Assembly (NCBI RefSeq): GCF_000024185.1 | Contig: NC_013790.1 | Coordinates: 1,077,501 to 1,141,500, forward strand | Source of the DNA: Methanobrevibacter ruminantium M1 | GTDB lineage: Archaea; Methanobacteriota; Methanobacteria; Methanobacteriales; Methanobacteriaceae | Direction of reading: 5' to 3' | Length of the DNA stretch: 64,000 bases | Shown: positions 1 through 7,225 of the stretch, piece by piece | Position numbering within the stretch: position 1 is the stretch's first letter | How the letters are laid out: each line of letters begins with the position of its first letter | Translations under genes and position numbers: made by a program | The notes under the pieces: generated by a model | The model's database searches: none | What the model saw: only the letters and a program-made list of their open reading frames with translations | Told to the model about the DNA's origin: nothing

Positions 1-2
1 TA

Positions 3-194
3 GACATTTGTTCATGTAATGCAGTAAGCCTTCAAGACAATGTTGCTGTATTCAATCAAGACTACTGTGTCTTATGTGGAGCATGTGCAAGACTCTGTCC
101 ACAAGAAAGAATTGCTATTAATAGAACAGATATGAAATTGACTAATATTAGCTCTGCTTCCTGGAAAGCTAATTTAGAAAAGCTACTTAATTAG
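3..194 (+). CDS. C-terminal part of a 4Fe-4S ferredoxin-type protein
   Basis: The gene is cut by the left edge of the window; only the last 63 residues are present. They contain one complete 4Fe-4S motif (CVLCGACARLCP) and, near the start of the visible part, cysteines of a preceding motif (CSC). Two closely spaced clusters fit a polyferredoxin or an iron-sulfur electron-transfer subunit, such as those of methanogen energy-converting hydrogenases. The stop TAG lies at 192-194, followed by an AT-rich spacer. The iron-sulfur assignment is visible in the sequence; the specific enzyme complex cannot be decided from this fragment. Confidence 0.7.
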   Translation, partial: DICSCNAVSLQDNVAVFNQDYCVLCGACARLCPQERIAINRTDMKLTNISSASWKANLEKLLN

Positions 195-735
195 ATATTG
201 AATTTTATATCTTTTTTATTATTTTTTTTATTTTTTATTTTTATAGTTTTATTAGTTTTATTAGTTTTAATAGTTTTATTTGTATAAAACTGTTTATTTA
301 GTTTTTATTTTTTGATTTTAAAGATAGTTATATTATTTTTATTTCTCATAGTTTTTAAAAATCTAAATTTAATTATTAGTTATTTCTTTTGAGGGTTTTG
401 AACTAACTAATAATTATTTTTAAATTGCATATTTTTAGATATCTTTTTTTACTAATTTTAACCTTATAAGAATTTTATATTCAGTTTAAGACTTAAAATG
501 GCTTTTTATCTATAAGTGTGATGGGATTATTTATAATTTTATTGTCCTAAATTAATAATCGGTGCTTTTTAAGTAATTTTATTGTCCTTAATTAATAATC
601 GATTTTTAAAATGTTTTGTTAATCTTTTTACTTATTTTTAAAATAAATTCAGCTTTTTTAAAATATTGGCTTATTTTATTTGAAAAAAATGAATATCCAA
701 TTTAATAATTGACTTATTTTATTCTAAAAATAAAT
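195..735. other. AT-rich spacer, no gene seen
   Basis: This stretch lies between the ferredoxin tail and the converging pilin-like genes. It is almost entirely A/T with T-runs just after the ferredoxin stop (about 205-235) that could act as an archaeal poly-T terminator. I see no open frame with a ribosome-binding site. Its only clear structure is the 40-nt-period direct repeat listed separately. Confidence 0.6.
534..601. repeat. Two direct copies of a 28-nt sequence, 40-nt period
   Basis: A 28-nt sequence at 534-561 recurs at 574-601 with one mismatch. Both copies contain ATTGTCCT followed by AATTAATAATCG. It sits in a spacer downstream of both flanking genes, so it is not an obvious promoter operator. 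It may be a local slippage duplication or a binding site pair. Confidence 0.8.
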
Positions 736-939
736 TCAGACCTTATTTAAAAGAAATAACCTGGCCTTAGTCATTGTTTGATTAAACTGGCCGTTTATCT
801 TAGAATTAACATTAAATACATAAGTTCCACAAATAATTGTAATTACTAAAATAGAACCAATCAATAAAATCAATTCAACGCTGGCTTGTCCAGTTTCTTC
901 TTTTAAATCTTTAAACTCCTTAATCAGTGTTTCTTTCAT
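736..939 (-). CDS. Class III signal peptide (type IV pilin-like) protein
   Basis: A 67-residue protein with a short basic/acidic leader, then GQASVELILLIG and a single hydrophobic segment. The Q-x-S-x-E-x-x-x-L pattern is the class III signal peptide (DUF361) cut by the EppA-type prepilin peptidase, leaving a pilin-like N-terminal helix. The mature protein is tiny, about 48 residues, so it is a minor pilin or pilin-like subunit rather than a large adhesin. I chose the ATG at 939 because it gives a normal leader length. The frame stays open to an ATG at 1029 that overlaps the stop of the upstream pilin gene, and translational coupling from there is possible. It is the second gene of a two-gene set. 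Confidence 0.65.
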   Translation of the reverse strand: MKETLIKEFKDLKEETGQASVELILLIGSILVITIICGTYVFNVNSKINGQFNQTMTKARLFLLNKV

Positions 940-1018
940 TCTACAGTCATCTCTTGGTTTTCTAATATTAAAATATCCAACCAACAGTTTCATTCTAGCT
1001 ATTGAACTTCCAAATTTC

Positions 1019-1297
1019 CTATAAGACATTGCTCATATTGTCTCTGATGGAGTTGATGTCCTGAGTCGCATTCAATCCGCTGGTGTTATTGCTGAAGTAG
1101 GATCTATAGATTAAAAGACCTGCTAAGGCAATTACAATAACTCCTCCGAATAGGAGAATATATTCTGCAGCTCCTTGGCCGGAAGTTTCATCCTTCAATT
1201 GGACAAAGTTCCTTTTGATTTGCTCAAAGACAGTTTCCCTTGGAAGTCGATTCATTCCATTTCCAGATTCAAATATTTCTATTTCATTAGCGCTCAT
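1019..1297 (-). CDS. Class III signal peptide (type IV pilin-like) protein
   Basis: A 92-residue protein with [14 protein letters not shown] at residues 38-51, followed by a hydrophobic helix and a short polar tail. The Q-G-A-A-E-Y-I-L-L segment matches the archaeal class III prepilin cleavage region, so the product is expected to be processed by an EppA-like peptidase and built into a pilus-like fibre. The 39-residue leader is long for this family. A strong Shine-Dalgarno-like GAGGTGAT lies about 40 nt upstream of the ATG at 1297, in frame with an ATT codon a few bases after it, so the true start is uncertain. It is followed directly by a second pilin-like gene on the same strand. Confidence 0.7.
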   Translation of the reverse strand: MSANEIEIFESGNGMNRLPRETVFEQIKRNFVQLKDETSGQGAAEYILLFGGVIVIALAGLLIYRSYFSNNTSGLNATQDINSIRDNMSNVL

Positions 1298-2018
1298 GGC
1301 TTTGATTTGATTTTTCTTAATTTCATCTAAAATATTATCACCTCAAGGCTTTTGTGCTAATAGTTTTTTTGACATTATATTTAAACTATTAGTTTTTCAG
1401 CGTTTTTTCTAGTTTAAGAGGGTCAAAATTGTTTTGATTTCGCTATAATATTGATGTGAGTTCGTAAATTTCAGTCTAATTCTCCTATGTTTTTTATTGA
1501 GTCAAATCAATATTGATGTCAAGGTGTAAAAATAAGGTTTTTCCTTATAAGGTTTTCCTTTTTGAAATTCTAGTCATACAAAAACCTTAACCTAGATAAA
1601 AATATTGACAAATCAATGGCAAAAAATAATTTCAAATAATCTCAAGTTTTGATTTCAATAAAAATATATGTATTTTTATCTAAAATTTAATCATATATTT
1701 TAAATTTTATCCATTTTTTTATCAAGTCTATTTATTTAATTATTATTTAGATTTTTAAGATATTCATAGATATTTTCTAATTTTATTAGCATTTTAGCCC
1801 TTAAAAAAACATAATTATATAAATGATTAAATCTATAGTAAATATTAATAATAGATAACATGTTATTAATTTCTTTAATTAAGGATAATTTTAATTATTT
1901 TGTTATTTTCATTTCAAAAAATATCTTTAATTTGGATTTTTTACTTTTATCTTTTTGTTTAGACAAATTAATTTATTTTCATTGTTTGATATAGTCTCAA
2001 AAATTAGGTGGGTACATA
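1298..2018. other. Divergent AT-rich spacer
   Basis: About 720 nt separate the pilin-like pair (minus strand) from the large acidic membrane protein gene (plus strand). It must hold both promoters. Candidate TATA-like sequences are abundant in the A/T background and cannot be singled out. A short imperfect repeat of AAGGTTTTTCC / AAGGTTTTCC occurs near 1530-1560. No convincing gene is seen. Confidence 0.5.
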
Positions 2019-4112
2019 TTGTCTGATTCATTAGATTTATTTACAGGAGTTTTATTGACAGCCATTGGTTTAGTTCTTATTTATGGAAGTATAATCTACC
2101 GTCTAATCGATCTAGTTTTAATATTAGGTGTTTTAGTCACCCTATTCGGTTTATACAAATTGCTTCCAGCATTCTTTATGAGATTGCTAAGTTCAAGAAA
2201 ATCAAGCTCAAGGAATAAGCTTTCAAAAGCCAATGTTTCTCAAGATTCTCTTTTAAAGGCAGGAATTGAAGAGATAAACAATTTCCTTGACGGCGAAGAC
2301 AATAAGGAAAATTCAAAATCTGTCTTAAGAGCTCCAAGGGAAAGCTCTCTAGATGCTCCTAATCAAATGACCTTTGAAGAATATATGAGCAAGTCAAAAA
2401 CAGATTATGCAACCAATTACTCACCTAAGGAAGTAAAGCCTATCTTTAAGGATAGAGACGTTGATGAATCCAAGCAGGTTCTTAGAACAAAGCCTGTCAA
2501 AGAGGAAAAGTCTAAATTCAAGCTTCCGTCATTTAAGAGAAACTCTTCCAAAAAGCCAAAATCAAGAAATTTCGCTTTCAGAAAGGATAAGGACACAGAG
2601 CGATCTCCAGACAAGCTCTACTTTACTCCAAATTATGAAAATCCAATGATGGTAAGCCCTAAACCTAAAAAGAAATCTGAAAATAAATTAAGGCTATCTG
2701 ACTCTCCAAAGAGATCTAAAGAAATCTCTGAGGCATTGGCAAGTGTTGGCACTACAGAAACAGTCTATGACAATAATGCTTCAGATGACAGCTATAGCTA
2801 TATGCCTAAGGAAATGGATGATGAATTAATCGTGCCTATTGATGAGATTGATTTGGATGGCCCTCAAGAGGCTCCTATATACACTCTTTCACAGTCTGAG
2901 AACACCCTTTATAATAATGTAATTTATGATGACGTCGATTCAGACTTCTATATTACTCCAATCCATGCAGAAAGCAATGAAGACAACTCTCCTGATGAAG
3001 AAGGGGATTATGGTGAAGGAGGAGACTTATATTTAGAAGTAGAACCTGAAGACACCTCTTATGGTAATGATCTTTACATTGAAACAGAGCCTGAAGATAA
3101 TTATTACGGCAATGATCTTTACATTGAAACAGAGCCTGAAGATAACTATTATGATGATGAAGACATTTATATAGAATCATATGAAGAAGAGCAGTCATAT
3201 GAAGATGATGATGGCTATATAACCGTTGAAGCAAGTGATGATGACTTGCCTATTCCAAGGCCAAAGGAGATTTCAACTCCTCAAAGTCTTCCAAGACCTA
3301 CTTCAATTGCTTCTACAAATCCTATTTCTAAAAAGGAAGTTGGTTCAAACTTATCCAGACCTCATAAGAAGGTTTCCACACTTCCAAGGCCAAGCGTATC
3401 TTCTAATCTGCAAAGGCCTCATAAAAAGGCAGAATCTACTGATGCAGTTTCAGTGAAAGATGAATCTAAAGCTGCAGAAGCAAGTATTGCTAAACCTAAG
3501 CCTATAGCTAAACCTAAACCTGTAGCTAAACCTAAGCCTAAAGAGGCTCCTAAATCTGATGAGCTTATATCTAAAGAGGAATTGGATCAAATCATCCAAG
3601 ATCCAAAGGATAATACAATTCAAATTGATCCAAACAATCCAGAATCCTTGCCTATTCCAAAGCTCTTAAACAGTTATGTCGTATGTGAAAAAGGAATATT
3701 GACCTCTCAGGAAGCCTTTGAAGAGGTTGCAAGTCATTCCAGTCAAGAGATTTTATTGGAAGCACCTACAATTAAGGATATGGGTGAAAGATTCCTCTCA
3801 AGCATTGCTGATATTAAAACAAGAATTATCGTTCAGGAATTTGATTTAGCTGACATTTCTTATGTTCTTCTATTAAGCTCTCTTATTAAAAAAGGAGTTG
3901 AAATAAAAACATTGCCTATGGTAAATTCATTTAACTTAATCGGCGATGATTCTCATGCTTTAATCATTTCCAATAGTATGGATGAAGATGACTTTGAATA
4001 TGGTGCTGTATATACTGATAAGCCTTCCATTGATAATATTAAAGAGTTATTTGAATCCTCTTGGTCAATAGCAAATGATTTGGATATTGGCAATTTAAAT
4101 GAAAGCGAATAA
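2019..4112 (+). CDS. Large acidic membrane-anchored protein with folded C-terminal domain
   Basis: A 697-residue protein starting at a TTG preceded by AGGTGGGT. Residues about 8-55 form two hydrophobic segments that would anchor it in the membrane. The middle is low-complexity: Lys/Ser-rich to about 230, then strongly acidic with three near-identical 15-residue repeats built on DLYIETEPEDNYYGN (around 325-380), then Pro/Arg/Lys-rich with SRPHKK, LPRP and KPKP units (about 405-510). The last 150 residues look globular (VVCEKGILTSQEAF... to the end) and resemble in style PLD-like or TrmB C-terminal domains. That resemblance is only my impression. The architecture suggests a membrane-tethered scaffold. 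No function can be named. Confidence 0.75.
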   Translation: MSDSLDLFTGVLLTAIGLVLIYGSIIYRLIDLVLILGVLVTLFGLYKLLPAFFMRLLSSRKSSSRNKLSKANVSQDSLLKAGIEEINNFLDGEDNKENSKSVLRAPRESSLDAPNQMTFEEYMSKSKTDYATNYSPKEVKPIFKDRDVDESKQVLRTKPVKEEKSKFKLPSFKRNSSKKPKSRNFAFRKDKDTERSPDKLYFTPNYENPMMVSPKPKKKSENKLRLSDSPKRSKEISEALASVGTTETVYDNNASDDSYSYMPKEMDDELIVPIDEIDLDGPQEAPIYTLSQSENTLYNNVIYDDVDSDFYITPIHAESNEDNSPDEEGDYGEGGDLYLEVEPEDTSYGNDLYIETEPEDNYYGNDLYIETEPEDNYYDDEDIYIESYEEEQSYEDDDGYITVEASDDDLPIPRPKEISTPQSLPRPTSIASTNPISKKEVGSNLSRPHKKVSTLPRPSVSSNLQRPHKKAESTDAVSVKDESKAAEASIAKPKPIAKPKPVAKPKPKEAPKSDELISKEELDQIIQDPKDNTIQIDPNNPESLPIPKLLNSYVVCEKGILTSQEAFEEVASHSSQEILLEAPTIKDMGERFLSSIADIKTRIIVQEFDLADISYVLLLSSLIKKGVEIKTLPMVNSFNLIGDDSHALIISNSMDEDDFEYGAVYTDKPSIDNIKELFESSWSIANDLDIGNLNESE

Positions 4113-4158
4113 ATCTTAAATTTGTTGTAGATTTGAATTAGCAATTTAAATCAAAGCG
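4090..4158. repeat. 3'-end echo of the preceding gene
   Basis: The last codons of the preceding gene, gcaatttaaatgaaagcg at 4090-4107, recur at 4141-4158 with a single mismatch, just beyond the stop codon (51-nt period). The second copy is not translated. Confidence 0.8.
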
Positions 4159-4256
4159 TAAAATTGAACTAATTTTAATTATTTTATAATTTTTATTATT
4201 TTAAAAGTCTTTTTTAAAGCAAATTTTTATTGAAAAAACTAAATTAAGGTGTAAAT

Positions 4257-4970
4257 ATGGAAATTAGATGGTTAGGTCATTCTGCATTTGAAATTATAAG
4301 TGATGAAGGAGTTAAAATATTAATAGACCCATTCATAAGCAATAATCCTACTTGCCCTATTCCTGTAGAGGATTTTGAGGCAAATATCATCTGCATAACC
4401 CATGGTCACTCTGATCATTTCGGGGACGCTATGGAAATTGCAAACAATACTAATGCAACATTGGTGGCAAATCATGAAATCTCCCTCTTTTTAGGGGAAC
4501 AAGGATTTGACTGTGTTGGCATGAATACTGGAGGAACCGTTTCCATTTTAGGAATCAATATAACCATGCTTGATGCAAGGCACTCCTCTTCAATCGACTT
4601 TACAGAGGAAGTCCGTCCTGGAGGAGACCCTGGAAGCTTTTTAATAACCCTTGAGGATGGAACTAAAATCTTCCATGCAGGAGATACAGGATTATTCGGC
4701 GATTTGGAAACTGTAGTGGGAAACATATTCAAGCCAGACATTGCTATGGTTCCTATAGGGGACAGATTTACCATGAATCCATTCCAAGCAGCTTTAGCAA
4801 GCATGTGGATATCTCCTAAGGCAGTTATTCCAATGCATTACAATACTTTCCCAGCTATTGAACAGGACCCTGCAGTATTTTCTAATTTTGTATATCAGCT
4901 AAATCCTAATATAGATGTAGTGATTATGAATCCGTTAGAAACTTATGCTCCAGACTTTGATAAAGAATAA
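4257..4970 (+). CDS. UPF0173 metal-dependent hydrolase (metallo-beta-lactamase fold)
   Basis: A 237-residue protein with the metallo-beta-lactamase signature H49-x-H51-x-D53-H54 (THGHSDHFGD), an early GHS motif at 7-9, a later DARHSS, HAGDTGLF for the bridging metal ligand, and a final histidine in IPMHYNTFP. This set and the length match the UPF0173 family of L-ascorbate-lactonase-like hydrolases (UlaG superfamily). The substrate in archaea is unknown. The start ATG at 4257 follows AAGGTGTAAAT. The gene appears monocistronic, ending before a T-rich spacer, and its product is expected to be cytoplasmic because there is no signal peptide. Confidence 0.88.
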   Translation: MEIRWLGHSAFEIISDEGVKILIDPFISNNPTCPIPVEDFEANIICITHGHSDHFGDAMEIANNTNATLVANHEISLFLGEQGFDCVGMNTGGTVSILGINITMLDARHSSSIDFTEEVRPGGDPGSFLITLEDGTKIFHAGDTGLFGDLETVVGNIFKPDIAMVPIGDRFTMNPFQAALASMWISPKAVIPMHYNTFPAIEQDPAVFSNFVYQLNPNIDVVIMNPLETYAPDFDKE

Positions 4971-5310
4971 TTGTTCATAAGCTTGGATTTTTCTAAAAAA
5001 AGCATTTTTATTATTTTTTTATTTTTTTCTACTTTTTATTGTTTTTTAAAAAGAGTTTATTTTATCATATTTTTTCTAATTTTAATTATTTTTGTCTTCT
5101 TTTCTTAAAAATAGTTTATTTAATATTATTTTTTTAATTTTAGTTATTTTTATCTATTTTTTTTAAAAAGAGCATATTTAATATTATTTTTTTAAAAATA
5201 GTTTATATAAAAAATTTAAAAAGATAAAAGATTTAAATAGCCCAAATTATTATTCAACAGTTCTAAATCTAATATCCTTTTAAATAAATAGTTTCATTAG
5301 TTTTAAAGGC
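4971..5310. other. T-rich spacer with degenerate internal repeats
   Basis: The spacer lies between two convergent genes. It is dominated by T-tracts (for example about 5010-5050) that would suit transcription termination from both sides. Degenerate copies of a unit containing AAAAATAGTTTATTTAATATTATTT recur near 5105 and 5160-5200. No gene is visible. Confidence 0.5.
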
Positions 5311-6000
5311 TTAATCTAAACCTCTTTTCCAATTAACTTTATCTAAAGATTCTCCACTGGAACGTAGTCTTTTTGCATAGGAAACGCTCCTATATAAAGA
5401 ACCAACTCCTCTTCTGCTTTTTTCATAATTGGCAGAACGTGTGCTAGGAATTCCAAGGCTTGCAGCTTCTTCATAAGAGTCTATGTCCGCTCCAATGAAT
5501 ATGAAATTCCAGTTATGGCTTCTTATAAGCTTCTTAACGTCCTCTCTACTGTATTCCTTGGAATAGTTTTCAAGTCCGTCTGTAGTGATTACAAAAAGGA
5601 CCTCATCGCAGACTTCCTTCTCGATTCTATTGATGGTAGTTCCAATTGCATCCAAAAGTGCAGTGCATCCGTCTGCGTAATAGTCTTCTTCTGTAAGCTC
5701 TTCAACTTCTTCAATTGGTTTTCTAGTGTATAAGACCTTATACTTATGATCAAAAAGAACAAGAGTTACACGAGTTTTCACTTCCTTTTCCTTTTCCCTT
5801 TTAATGAAAGAGTTAAATCCTCCAAGAGTGTCATCTATGATACCAAACATTGATCCGCTTTTATCTAAAAGGAAAACTATGTCCATTTCATCAATAACTA
5901 TTTCTTCTTTCTCGGTTTTATTAAGCTTTGCGCTGACTTGGTCAAAGGATTCTATCTTTTCAGCGTTTTTTATTTCATCCATATTCAATTCTCTCATCAT
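5311..6000 (-). CDS. von Willebrand factor type A domain protein
   Basis: A 229-residue protein made essentially of one vWA domain. The metal-ion-dependent adhesion site is complete: D46-K-S48-G-S50, T113 in DGCTAL and D141 in TTDGLEN. There is no signal peptide or membrane segment, so it should be cytosolic, like bacterial and archaeal stand-alone vWA proteins such as those linked to TerY-type systems. The C-terminus is basic and rich in Ser/Arg. The start ATG at 6000 follows GAGGAGAAAAGAAA. It stands alone, so its binding partner cannot be guessed from context. A 38-nt triple repeat lies directly upstream of it. Confidence 0.85.
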   Translation of the reverse strand: MMRELNMDEIKNAEKIESFDQVSAKLNKTEKEEIVIDEMDIVFLLDKSGSMFGIIDDTLGGFNSFIKREKEKEVKTRVTLVLFDHKYKVLYTRKPIEEVEELTEEDYYADGCTALLDAIGTTINRIEKEVCDEVLFVITTDGLENYSKEYSREDVKKLIRSHNWNFIFIGADIDSYEEAASLGIPSTRSANYEKSRRGVGSLYRSVSYAKRLRSSGESLDKVNWKRGLD

Positions 6001-6014
6001 TTTCTTTTCTCCTC

Positions 6015-6113
6015 GTGAGTTTTTTTATTTCAATCTTTATTTTTTTCTCTTAGTGAGTTTTTTTATTTCAATCTTTATTTTTTTCTCTTAGTGAGTTTTT
6101 TTTATTTCAATCT
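6015..6113. repeat. 38-nt tandem repeat, two and a half copies
   Basis: Perfect or near-perfect units start at 6015, 6053 and 6091 (gtgagtttttttatttcaat followed by cttta and T-rich sequence). The array lies between the vWA gene start and the tRNA gene 3' end, in the region expected to hold the vWA promoter and 5' UTR. Confidence 0.9.
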
Positions 6114-6127
6114 ATTATTTGTTTAAG

Positions 6128-6236
6128 CGGTACGGGAAGGATTTGAACCTTCGACATAGAGTTCCCAGCTATCCACTAGGGCCCTATGCTCTCGGTAAAA
6201 GTCACCGAGTGCTATACCAGGCTAGGCTACCGTACC
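6128..6236 (-). tRNA. tRNA-Pro(GGG), best explained with two introns
   Basis: The minus strand starts with acceptor GGTACGG (6236-6230), pairing perfectly with CCGTACC (6135-6129), and has T stem GAAGG/CCTTC with loop TTCAAAT. The 109-nt length is too long for an ordinary tRNA. Removing a 23-nt segment (+ strand 6187-6209) and a 13-nt segment (6168-6180) leaves exactly 73 nt, with anticodon stem TAGGG/CTCTA, loop CTGGGAA (U33, anticodon GGG) and variable loop TGTC. The first segment is a CTCGGT/ACCGAG hairpin after the D arm, flanked by AGCA repeats, so its exact cut is ambiguous. Weak points are two mismatches in the D stem and G at position 73. CCA is not encoded. The tRNA is certain; the identity and introns are inferred. 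Confidence 0.75.
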
Positions 6237-6285
6237 AATAATACATAAAAATTATAATTCTAAATCCTTGTTAAAATATAGATTT

Positions 6286-6301
6286 GATTTATATATAAAT
6301 C
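6286..6301. promoter_or_regulatory. Palindromic TATA box between tRNA-Pro and the zinc protein gene
   Basis: GATTTATATATAAATC is a perfect 16-bp palindrome containing a consensus archaeal TATA box. It lies about 50 nt upstream of the tRNA 5' end on the minus strand and about 100 nt upstream of the ATG at 6402 on the plus strand, so it could serve either or both directions. Confidence 0.55.
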
Positions 6302-6401
6302 GGCTAAAGAAAAAACTTTATCCCATTTATAAAAATAAATCTATAAAAAAGTATTTGAAAGAATATTGATAATATTCAATTTTAATTATTGGAGGTTTTA
6401 A

Positions 6402-7064
6402 ATGACAACTGTAGCTGAAACAGTATATAAATGTCCACTTTGTGGATTTGCACATACAACTGACTGCATGACAAGCACAAGTGCTTTTGGAGCTCCAGAT
6501 TTAGATGGAAGACCTTCCCCTATGGCAAGACTAACAATCTATCTATTCATTAAGGAATGTCCAAATTGCGGCTTTACAAGCTATGGCTTTCCAGAGCATA
6601 CAAGTGTCTCTAGAGAGTTCATCCAAAGCGATAATTACCTAAACTGTGATAATATTGATTTCAAAACAGAAAGGGCTAAACTGTTTTATAGGGTCTATCT
6701 AATATCAAAAGAAGAAGGGATGATGAATAGGGCACTTACAGATCTTGTCCATTGCGCTTGGGTTTGTGATGATGACGATGATGAGGAAAATTCCATCAAG
6801 CTAAGACTTCTCATAAACGACTTATTCAATGAGCTATATGACTTTAAAAGTGATGAAGAGGACTACGCCCATTTGATTAAGCTTGATTTTATGAGAAGAG
6901 GACATCTATTCGATGAGCTTATTGAAGAAGTTCGCCATAAGACCTTTAGCAAATCCTTTTATAATAAGGTTAAGGACTTTCAAATGGAAAAGGCAAAAAA
7001 CAGAGATGCCGGTAAATACACCTTTGATGATATTGAAGGCTATGAAGAGTATAAATATGGTTAA
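6402..7064 (+). CDS. DUF2225-like zinc-binding protein
   Basis: A 220-residue soluble protein with two CPxC knuckles, C11/C14 (YKCPLCGF) and C53/C56 (KECPNCGF), which would bind one zinc. The spacing and the DLDGRP...Y...CPNCGF arrangement resemble DUF2225 proteins of bacteria, whose role is unknown. The rest is predicted helical and acidic, with a DDDDDEE run around residues 122-128, and resembles the TPR-like tail of that family. The start ATG follows GGAGGTTTTAA. It is a single gene between the tRNA and the convergent NFACT gene. The zinc site is visible; the family match is from memory of the motif. Confidence 0.6.
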   Translation: MTTVAETVYKCPLCGFAHTTDCMTSTSAFGAPDLDGRPSPMARLTIYLFIKECPNCGFTSYGFPEHTSVSREFIQSDNYLNCDNIDFKTERAKLFYRVYLISKEEGMMNRALTDLVHCAWVCDDDDDEENSIKLRLLINDLFNELYDFKSDEEDYAHLIKLDFMRRGHLFDELIEEVRHKTFSKSFYNKVKDFQMEKAKNRDAGKYTFDDIEGYEEYKYG

Positions 7065-7225
7065 TGATGGGGGAATTGAATAAAAAAACAGTTTTTAATT
7101 AAAATAAGAAAAAATAAGAAAAAAATAAGTATATTGCTTGTTTGAAATTTAAAAATTAAAAAATAGTTTTTAGGTTTTAAAAGAATATAAATGATTATAT
7201 TCTTTAAAACTCTTTTTTATATTAA

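Noticed and set aside
4472-4804. Minus-strand frame of 110 codons
   Set aside because: It lies wholly inside the UPF0173 gene on the other strand, which has clear catalytic motifs.
6128-6236. tRNA-Lys(TTT) or tRNA-Ser reading of the same locus
   Set aside because: The TTT in the first hairpin lies in a loop that would be 9 nt or lack U33 and has no matching stem, and the two long hairpins cannot both fit a type II variable arm at this length.
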